Shown: piece after piece, positions 1 through 4,639 of the stretch | Layout of the letters: each line of letters starts with the position of its first letter | How positions within the stretch are numbered: the first letter of the stretch is position 1 | NCBI GenBank assembly: GCA_002441045.1 | Contig: DJWQ01000229.1 | Span: 1,647-10,290, forward strand | From: Firmicutes bacterium UBA6226 | Lineage (GTDB): Bacteria > Bacillota_A > Clostridia > Peptostreptococcales > Acidaminobacteraceae | Length of the DNA stretch: 8,644 nt | Direction: 5' to 3' | Position numbers and translations under genes: made by a program | The notes under the pieces: model-generated | Databases searched by the model: none | Seen by the model: the letters and a program-made list of their open reading frames with translations, nothing else | Told to the model about the DNA's origin: nothing

Positions 1-313
1 CAGATACAATTCTTTCTCTTTCTGCGATAAGTGATGTATGAAGCGCATCATGTTCGTCCCAAAGTGTGTCAAATGAACTTTGAAGCTCGGGTGCATAGCT
101 TCCGATTACTTCAGTTAACTTTGCTCTGTACGCGTCTCTCTTCTCGATAACGTCTGCTGCCTTAGCCTCTAACCGATCGTTGAATTCACCTGTTTTCAGA
201 TCCATTTTCTCTGCTGGCGTAACTGTATCTGCAAATGACGTCACAGGTGCTGCGATCAACGCAATAGCGATACAGCTAAGCACGATTTTTCCTAAACTAA
301 ACTTTCTTCTCAT
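1..313 (-). CDS. Exported helix-rich protein, N-terminal part (continues past left edge)
   Basis: The reading frame opens at ATG 313 and stays open to position 1, giving 104 residues; the C-terminus lies outside the window. Residues 1-28 form a textbook Sec signal peptide: a basic start (MRRKFSLGK), a hydrophobic core (about residues 10-24), and a type I peptidase site S-F-A just before D29. The mature part seen here is charged, rich in Ala, Glu, Lys and Asp, and strongly predicted by eye to be alpha-helical (about residues 40-104), with no transmembrane segment. AGGAG at 326-322 sits 8 bases before the ATG and supports this start. A separate promoter lies in the 100-base gap after the Lgt-like gene, so it may be expressed on its own or by readthrough from the operon. 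I do not recognise the family; an extracytoplasmic coiled-coil protein is the safest description. Confidence 0.85.
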   Translation of the reverse strand, partial: MRRKFSLGKIVLSCIAIALIAAPVTSFADTVTPAEKMDLKTGEFNDRLEAKAADVIEKRDAYRAKLTEVIGSYAPELQSSFDTLWDEHDALHTSLIAERERIVS

Positions 314-349
314 ATAGTACACTCCTCTCAAATCATTTTGTTTGACTGA

Positions 350-379
350 CCTTGCCAAGGTGTCATGGTTTCCCTTGGC
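350..379 (-). promoter_or_regulatory. CCTTG/CAAGG inverted repeats in leader of the exported-protein gene
   Basis: GCCAAGG at 354-360 is the exact reverse complement of CCTTGGC at 373-379 (7-base arms, 12-base loop). In addition 350-360 is itself a symmetric CCTTG-C-CAAGG. Three related half-sites therefore lie in 30 bases, just downstream of the predicted transcription start (about 381). It could be an operator or a stabilising hairpin at the very 5' end of the mRNA. No T-tract follows on the minus strand, so it is not a standard terminator for the Lgt-like gene. Confidence 0.45.
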
Positions 380-387
380 TTAATTAG

Positions 388-417
388 AGTATACGCGTCT
401 TGGTCTTGTAAGTTCAA
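388..417 (-). promoter_or_regulatory. Candidate sigma-A promoter of the exported-protein gene
   Basis: On the minus strand TTGAAC (417-412) and TATACT (393-388) are separated by 18 bases. The -10 matches 5 of 6 and the -35 matches 4 of 6 consensus positions. The -35 overlaps the stop codon of the Lgt-like gene (416-414). The position, about 75 bases before the start codon at 313, is suitable. No experimental support. Confidence 0.5.
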
Positions 418-1205
418 AGGTCAAACTGTGGCAAACCATAGGCAGCTTTAATCCATTTATAGCTCACCCAGATGAGTACAGCACTATATATAATCGGTCC
501 CCTAACCAAACTCGATAGAAGGGTCGCTGATGGAAAATCTCGATAAAAGAACGTCATTAATCTTCCGAAGGTATAAAGCCAAATAAAAGCGTAGGTTATC
601 AATCCTGCCCTCAGCTTAAATTTACCGCCTTTATAGGTCATCCACATCACCACAATTAAAGCGAGCATCGTAAATCCCACTTCATAAAGCTGCGTTGGAT
701 GTCTAGGGATTGACTGGGCACCTGAGATGGCTTTTATAAAGCCAGAGCTTCCCAACAATCGGGTTACAGCGTTTTGATCTGCTTTTGGAAAGATAATTCC
801 CCACGGTAAATTTGTTGGGATACCATAACAGCACCCATTGTAGAAGCAGCCTAGCTTTGCTAAAATAAGACCCACGCCCAAAAAAGGAACGATGTCGTCA
901 GTGACTCTTAATGTTTGAAGCCCCACTCTACGCATAAGGACTCTAAATACGATAAATGCAACTATAAGGCCACCAAACACAGAAAAATTGTGCAGTGAAA
1001 GCTCCCATAGTAGCCTTGGCTCTTCTAAAACGCGGTGTAAATACAACACACCATAGAGCACTCTCGCACCGATCAAATAGCTAATTCCTAAAAGTAATGA
1101 AATCGCAATAATCTCTCCAAGCAGAAGATTTCTCCTCTTAAGTGCCAGATAGCCGCCTATGAGTGTCACCATACCACCTAGTGTGTTAAAGGTTATATAT
1201 GCCAT
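414..1205 (-). CDS. Lgt-family (prolipoprotein diacylglyceryl transferase-like) membrane protein with altered active site
   Basis: The 263-residue product is a multi-pass membrane protein, with hydrophobic segments near residues 3-21, 29-53, 75-91, 104-120, 172-190, 200-220 and 234-250. Family membership is shown by a GGL motif (78-80), the signature region L-A-K-L-G-C-F-Y-N-G-C-C-Y-G (115-128), R-H-P-T-Q-L-Y-E (168-175) and a C-terminal G-R-x3-FFYRD (214-223). True Lgt enzymes move diacylglycerol from phosphatidylglycerol to the lipobox cysteine of prelipoproteins at the membrane's outer face. Here a hand alignment to E. coli Lgt puts Phe77 in place of His103, Lys117 for Arg143, Cys120 for Asn146, Cys125 for Glu151 and Phe219 for Glu243; Gly154 and Arg239 appear kept (Gly128, Arg215). 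Cys-containing Lgt paralogues are known in Clostridia and related groups, but their reaction is not established to my knowledge, so I give no gene symbol. The start is set by an RBS that overlaps the stop of the upstream lipoprotein gene, 8 bases away, implying an operon and translational coupling. Confidence 0.85.
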   Translation of the reverse strand: MAYITFNTLGGMVTLIGGYLALKRRNLLLGEIIAISLLLGISYLIGARVLYGVLYLHRVLEEPRLLWELSLHNFSVFGGLIVAFIVFRVLMRRVGLQTLRVTDDIVPFLGVGLILAKLGCFYNGCCYGIPTNLPWGIIFPKADQNAVTRLLGSSGFIKAISGAQSIPRHPTQLYEVGFTMLALIVVMWMTYKGGKFKLRAGLITYAFIWLYTFGRLMTFFYRDFPSATLLSSLVRGPIIYSAVLIWVSYKWIKAAYGLPQFDL

Positions 1206-1211
1206 GCATCG

Positions 1212-1219
1212 CCTTACCT
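1212..1219 (-). promoter_or_regulatory. Ribosome binding site overlapping the lipoprotein stop codon
   Basis: AGGTAAGG (1219-1212) contains the TAA stop of the lipoprotein gene (1216-1214) and ends 6 bases before the ATG at 1205. A ribosome finishing the lipoprotein is thus placed on the start of the Lgt-like gene, which argues for translational coupling of the two. Confidence 0.65.
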
Positions 1220-3424
1220 TTCAAAACTAAAAGTACCACTGTATAGCGATCCAGTCTGTGAATAGCCACTGTATTGTTCTTCAGTCGTGGAGACATCAAA
1301 GGTGCCCTTCATTGTTGTTTCACCTGTCATCTTTCCTTTAAATACCGTATTCATCGTAAAGCCTTCTTGTAACTCTGATTTATTAAACGTATAGTTTATA
1401 CCGTCTACGGATATGGTGAATGGTTCATCCACAGCCTCTTCACAGCCATAGTCGGGAAAAGCAGCTGCAAAATCGATTCTAAAGGTTGCACTTAAAACAC
1501 CACCTGAACCTTCAGTGACGACCACAGTCATCGGCACAGGCTTTCCAACGACCGATTCCCCCTTTGCAATCGCTTCATTAAGCTGTGCTTGAATCTCTTC
1601 ATCATTGATGTCTATCTCCTCACACTCATTCCCCTCTGCGTCCGTAATCACAGGGACGGATTCAGGATTAGCCGCCGCTTTTTTGGCTGATTCTATAATC
1701 GGCGCTACAGTGATTACCAATGTGCCTTTATAGGTGCCAGGTGTTAAAGCATACTGTTTCACATAGCCCTTTTCCTCAAGCATCTTTTGATAAGCCTCTT
1801 CACCAAACACATAACGCTCTTTAATAAGCTCTGCGAGGTCAGACAGTTTCATTTCATCGTCCTTTAGGATGCCGATATAATCAAGCCCTCTCGCTTGATC
1901 GTGTAGATCCCCATTTTTATAAACGATCCCAAATCGCCCCGTCTCTTCTTGAATCCTTCTGATTTGCTCATATAAACGGTCGAGCATCCTCTCCATGCTT
2001 TGATCATAAGGATACCAGCTTCTTCCTCTTTCAAGTAAGCCCCATTTTTCAAACTGTGCGAGCACCTCTCTTTGATTCTCTTCTTCCTTCTCAATCTCAG
2101 CTTCCTGAACGATTCTCTTTTCAAATTGTTCTTTAATTGACGCCTTGGCTCTGGATTTGGCTAGTTTAATCTGCGCCTCAGTCAAATCGCCTTCGTTAAC
2201 ACCAATTGAAGCTGCATATTTTTTCACAGCATCCATCTCTATTTGCCTACCCAAGCCACGCATCTGATTCCAAACCGCTTCAAAGTCACCTGGGTCATTA
2301 TCATAGCCAAATAGGATATAATCGTTAGAGCCTTCCTTAAAGGCCTTATACGCTTCTTCTATCCCATTGTTCTTCCAGTTGTTAATCTTAGTATCTACAA
2401 CTTCTATCCAAACCTTAGCGGCTTTATACACGGGGGACTTTTCAGATATCGCCTCGGCAATCTTCATCCCTGCGCCTTTATAATCGCCTTCAGATAAAAA
2501 GCCAACCACTTCAGAGGCATCTCCAAGATTTCCCAGAGTTTCAGTTATCAAATCCTCCTCTAGTGCCTCTGACATGGTTTTACCGATCAATGTCGCAACA
2601 TTGGCTGTATAAGATTTAAAATCTTTTTTCATCAGGTTCGTCGTCAGCTTGCCATACTCCAAATTGCCATATTTCAGCTCCGCTAAAACCCCCTTGGCGA
2701 TGACCTCTATTTCACTCTTATTTTTTGCGTTAAATTGCTCAACAAGGAGCTGCTCCACTATTTCCTTTGTCATTTGTTGTACGTCTGATTCCAGTTGTTT
2801 TTCCCCCCAACTCATCAGTGCGCGATCCTTGATGTACTGTTCCTTCCGCTCTGCCTCGGTTAGCTCTGCGCTACCAAAAAGTGGATTGTTATATACCTCG
2901 AATGCCACATAGCCTTCCTGAACATTGATCTCAACTGGCGTCTCATAAGTCCAGCCAGTTGCGTCGCTGTAATGTACAGCCTTTATCCCATCTAACTCAT
3001 CGTGTGCCTTCAAAAATTCTGCATCCACTGCGAGCTTTATAAGGATAGGGTAATCCGTGCGACGCTGTTCACCTTCAAACGTCAAATGAAGCGGTATGCT
3101 GTTCAGTGACATCTTGCTCGCATCTACAGAAGTAGGCGCGCTTCCGATTTCAACTTTTATACTTGAGCCTTCACTCAGTGCTCCCTCAGGAATAATGACC
3201 TGAACATGATCGACATCAAGTGATCCGATAATCTGTTCTGTTGCAAATGAGTTAATTTCACCTAATGTTTTTTCCTCCGCCTTGGGCACTGAAGCGGCTA
3301 ACGTCGTTTCCTGAGTTGAACCGCCTGAGTTTGATTTACCACATGATGTTAAAGCCATTAATAAACACATTAAAATCACTGATGTTCTAAACCATTTTGA
3401 TTCTTTAGATTGATAGACTAACAT
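1214..3424 (-). CDS. Large lipoprotein, function unknown
   Basis: I choose ATG 3424 (736 residues) because AGGAGG (3437-3432) stands 7 bases before it; the in-frame TTG at 3430, two codons upstream, would be only 1 base from that site. Residues 1-27 are a type II signal peptide: basic n-region, core SVILMCLLMA, lipobox L-T-S-C with the lipidated Cys28, then a Ser/Gly-rich tether. Residues about 65-180 are beta-rich, with V-Q-V-I-I-P-E-G-A-L (74-83) resembling the start of ZU5-like surface domains. Residues about 185-555 are helical and highly charged, with a very Glu-rich stretch near 436-455. The C-terminal 175 residues are again beta-rich with repeated Gly-Thr-Phe type strands (for example GTFDVS and SGTFSFER), and include two Cys, each followed by Glu-Glu. 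The product should sit on the outer face of the cell membrane. It is first in an operon with the Lgt-like gene. I do not recognise a family for the whole protein, and no catalytic motif stands out. Confidence 0.85.
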   Translation of the reverse strand: MLVYQSKESKWFRTSVILMCLLMALTSCGKSNSGGSTQETTLAASVPKAEEKTLGEINSFATEQIIGSLDVDHVQVIIPEGALSEGSSIKVEIGSAPTSVDASKMSLNSIPLHLTFEGEQRRTDYPILIKLAVDAEFLKAHDELDGIKAVHYSDATGWTYETPVEINVQEGYVAFEVYNNPLFGSAELTEAERKEQYIKDRALMSWGEKQLESDVQQMTKEIVEQLLVEQFNAKNKSEIEVIAKGVLAELKYGNLEYGKLTTNLMKKDFKSYTANVATLIGKTMSEALEEDLITETLGNLGDASEVVGFLSEGDYKGAGMKIAEAISEKSPVYKAAKVWIEVVDTKINNWKNNGIEEAYKAFKEGSNDYILFGYDNDPGDFEAVWNQMRGLGRQIEMDAVKKYAASIGVNEGDLTEAQIKLAKSRAKASIKEQFEKRIVQEAEIEKEEENQREVLAQFEKWGLLERGRSWYPYDQSMERMLDRLYEQIRRIQEETGRFGIVYKNGDLHDQARGLDYIGILKDDEMKLSDLAELIKERYVFGEEAYQKMLEEKGYVKQYALTPGTYKGTLVITVAPIIESAKKAAANPESVPVITDAEGNECEEIDINDEEIQAQLNEAIAKGESVVGKPVPMTVVVTEGSGGVLSATFRIDFAAAFPDYGCEEAVDEPFTISVDGINYTFNKSELQEGFTMNTVFKGKMTGETTMKGTFDVSTTEEQYSGYSQTGSLYSGTFSFER

Positions 3425-3431
3425 CCCCAAA

Positions 3432-3437
3432 CCTCCT
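3432..3437 (-). promoter_or_regulatory. Ribosome binding site that fixes the lipoprotein start
   Basis: On the minus strand this reads AGGAGG, a full anti-Shine-Dalgarno match. It is 7 bases from ATG 3424 and only 1 base from the upstream in-frame TTG 3430, so the ATG is the real start and the signal peptide begins MLVYQSKESKW. Confidence 0.8.
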
Positions 3438-3485
3438 ATACACTTAACTTATTACCTATCTATAAGTTTACAGAAGATATCTCGT

Positions 3486-3514
3486 ATTTGAAATGCATCT
3501 GATATAACTGTCAA
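3486..3514 (-). promoter_or_regulatory. Candidate promoter of the lipoprotein/Lgt-like operon
   Basis: A perfect TTGACA (3514-3509, minus strand) is followed after 17 bases by TCAAAT (3491-3486), a 4 of 6 match to the -10 consensus. This would give a leader of about 55 bases before ATG 3424. The -35 lies inside the symmetric TGTCA-A-TGACA element, so a factor bound there would block this promoter. The weak -10 suggests either activation or that another start exists. Confidence 0.45.
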
Positions 3515-3538
3515 TGACATTTGAAGTGATAGTTGTCA
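3506..3538. promoter_or_regulatory. TGTCA/TGACA cluster, candidate shared operator of the divergent genes
   Basis: TGTCA-A-TGACA (3509-3519) is a perfect inverted repeat with a single central base. A third copy, TGTCA, lies at 3534-3538 inside TTGTCAA. In addition AACTGTCA (3506-3513) pairs with TGATAGTT (3527-3534) with one G-T wobble. These elements cover the -35 boxes predicted for both divergent promoters, the expected place for a shared transcription factor site. The factor is unknown. Confidence 0.4.
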
Positions 3539-3561
3539 AAATACACTTAAAGCATTAATAT
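3533..3561 (+). promoter_or_regulatory. Candidate promoter of the HD-GYP gene
   Basis: TTGTCA (3533-3538) and TAATAT (3556-3561) are 17 bases apart. The -35 matches 5 of 6 and the -10 matches 4 of 6 positions. Transcription would begin near 3568, about 60 bases before the start codon. The -35 overlaps the third TGTCA copy and the -10 overlaps the left arm of the 3558-3597 inverted repeat. Confidence 0.45.
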
Positions 3562-3597
3562 GAAAGAGTGTGCTATTACTAAGGCACTTTTTCATAT
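3558..3597 (+). promoter_or_regulatory. 13-bp inverted repeat upstream of the HD-GYP gene
   Basis: ATATGAAAGAGTG (3558-3570) pairs with CACTTTTTCATAT (3585-3597) over 13 positions, twelve Watson-Crick and one G-T, with a 14-base loop. It covers the predicted -10 and transcription start, so as DNA it would be a good operator. If the true start lies further upstream it would form a stable leader hairpin instead. No T-tract follows it, so it is not a terminator. I see no match to the conserved core of the known cyclic-di-GMP riboswitches. Confidence 0.5.
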
Positions 3598-3627
3598 AAA
3601 GCTCGGATGATCAAGAAAGGATAGCGT

Positions 3628-4533
3628 ATGGAAGTCTTTAAAATATATGATAAAGATGAAACCGTTGAGACGTTTCAGAATAACGCTGGTGTTTTTAAAT
3701 TATTGGTTCATGAAGGTGATTTTGAAGTTTATGAATCAACCATAAACAAAGGAAAATCTATTTTATTTCAACCCTATGAAACAGCAGATGCAATCAATTT
3801 TATCTTTGTCTTGTCTGGCAAACTGCTACATACCAACACCCTGAACCTCGTGAATGCAGGCGAAAAAATAGTACTTAAAAACCTTTCACATACTCAGCAT
3901 TTTAGTGTGATTGAACCCTCACAACTACTGACCGTAAGAAACTGCAAACACTTTTTGCATCAGGCAAGTAAAACCAATAAAGTATATGATATGATCCATC
4001 AGATTCAAAGCAAAGATCAATATACTGAGACGCATTGTAATAATGCAGGTAACTTGGCCGTACAGCTTGCAACCCTAATGCACCTTCCAGAACAAACAAT
4101 TGATAATATCCTTCATGGCGCAAAAATTCATGATGTCGGTAAGCTATTTGTACCTGAAGAAATTTTAAACAAACCTGCGAAGCTCTCTTATGAAGAGTAT
4201 GAAATAATTAAAAAGCACGTAGTGGATGGCTACAATCTCATTTTTAAAGAAACACAAAACATTGAGCTGTCAAAACTCGCCTTAGAGCATCATGAACGAT
4301 TGGATGGCAGTGGCTATCCATATGGACTGAAAGGTGATGAAATCTCTATCTCTTCCCGAATTATGGCAGTTGTAGATAGCTTTGATGCGATGACCTCTGA
4401 TCGCCCCTATAAAAAAGGGATTACACATGAAGCCGCAATAGAAGAATTGAAAAAATATGCTGGAACATGGTATGATTCCGAGGTGATTCATCAATTAGAA
4501 GCCTTATTAAACTCATTAAAAAAACACCTTTAA
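3628..4533 (+). CDS. Cupin-like/HD-GYP protein, probable cyclic-di-GMP phosphodiesterase
   Basis: The 301-residue protein has no signal peptide or membrane segment and should be cytoplasmic. Residues about 1-108 look like a small beta-barrel of the cupin type (FIFVLSGKLLH at 58-68, AGEKIVL at 77-83), probably a sensory input domain; that call is from pattern only. Residues about 118-298 are an HD-GYP domain with the key residues present: His136, the HD pair His168-Asp169 in IHDVGK, His197 in KKHVVDG, His221-His222, the GYP loop at 229-231 (HHERLDGSGYP), and Asp250 in VVDSFDAMTSDRPYK. HD-GYP enzymes hydrolyse cyclic-di-GMP to pGpG or GMP with a bound metal centre; the full ligand set suggests this copy is active. 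AGAAAGGAT (3614-3622) precedes the ATG by 5 bases. The gene stands alone, divergent from the lipoprotein operon and convergent with the giant surface protein. Most HD-GYP regulators carry response-regulator, GAF or PAS inputs, so this compact cupin-like architecture is less usual. Confidence 0.9.
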   Translation: MEVFKIYDKDETVETFQNNAGVFKLLVHEGDFEVYESTINKGKSILFQPYETADAINFIFVLSGKLLHTNTLNLVNAGEKIVLKNLSHTQHFSVIEPSQLLTVRNCKHFLHQASKTNKVYDMIHQIQSKDQYTETHCNNAGNLAVQLATLMHLPEQTIDNILHGAKIHDVGKLFVPEEILNKPAKLSYEEYEIIKKHVVDGYNLIFKETQNIELSKLALEHHERLDGSGYPYGLKGDEISISSRIMAVVDSFDAMTSDRPYKKGITHEAAIEELKKYAGTWYDSEVIHQLEALLNSLKKHL

Positions 4534-4545
4534 AGGTGTTTTTTT
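4518..4545 (+). terminator. Palindromic Rho-independent terminator overlapping the HD-GYP stop codon
   Basis: A perfect 28-base palindrome: seven A, CACC, TTTAAA, GGTG, seven T. The TAA stop of the HD-GYP gene (4531-4533) begins in the middle of it, so the last codons encode the left arm. Hairpin plus T-tract is a standard intrinsic terminator. Because it is symmetric it can also act on the minus strand as a back-up for the giant surface gene. Confidence 0.85.
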
Positions 4546-4560
4546 CAATAGATAGCATAT

Positions 4561-4600
4561 AAAAAGATAGGTCATGTAATAAAGCATTACACGACCTATC
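4561..4600 (-). terminator. Rho-independent terminator of the giant surface-protein gene
   Basis: In the minus-strand transcript 4600-4586 pairs with 4580-4566 to form a 15-base stem with a five-base loop, directly followed by a run of five U (4565-4561). The single non-Watson-Crick position is a G-U pair in the minus-strand RNA but an A-C mismatch in the plus-strand RNA, and there is no T-run on the plus side. The element is therefore oriented for the minus strand, and it lies 39 bases after the stop codon of the surface-protein gene. Confidence 0.88.
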
Positions 4601-4639
4601 TATCTGAAACATTAAAACTTGGAGACTAGATAAAGGAGA

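Noticed and set aside
263..284. Possible lipobox around Cys14 of the exported protein (V-L-S-C)
   Set aside because: The cysteine lies early in the hydrophobic core and the -2 residue does not fit; a normal S-F-A cleavage site follows at residue 28.
354..379. Terminator after the Lgt-like gene
   Set aside because: The stem is only 7 bases and no T-run follows on the minus strand.
1185..1209. Alternative ATG at 1209 upstream of the Lgt-like start
   Set aside because: It is out of frame with the Lgt-like gene and meets a stop after seven codons.
1864..2124. 86-codon minus-strand open frame
   Set aside because: An alternative frame inside the helical part of the lipoprotein gene; its Lys/Arg-rich composition mirrors the Glu/Lys codons of the real gene.
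2649..2912. 87-codon plus-strand open frame
   Set aside because: Lies entirely antisense to the lipoprotein gene, has a Ser-rich non-protein-like composition and no convincing ribosome binding site.
3568..3627. Cyclic-di-GMP riboswitch in the HD-GYP leader
   Set aside because: The leader is short and lacks the conserved core of the known class I or II riboswitches; only a simple inverted repeat is present.
3902..4123. 73-codon minus-strand open frame
   Set aside because: Antisense to the HD-GYP gene with no recognisable motif; the HD-GYP frame explains the region fully.
4282..4612. Two overlapping minus-strand open frames (70 and 63 codons)
   Set aside because: Antisense to the conserved HD-GYP core and running through both terminators, so not plausible genes.
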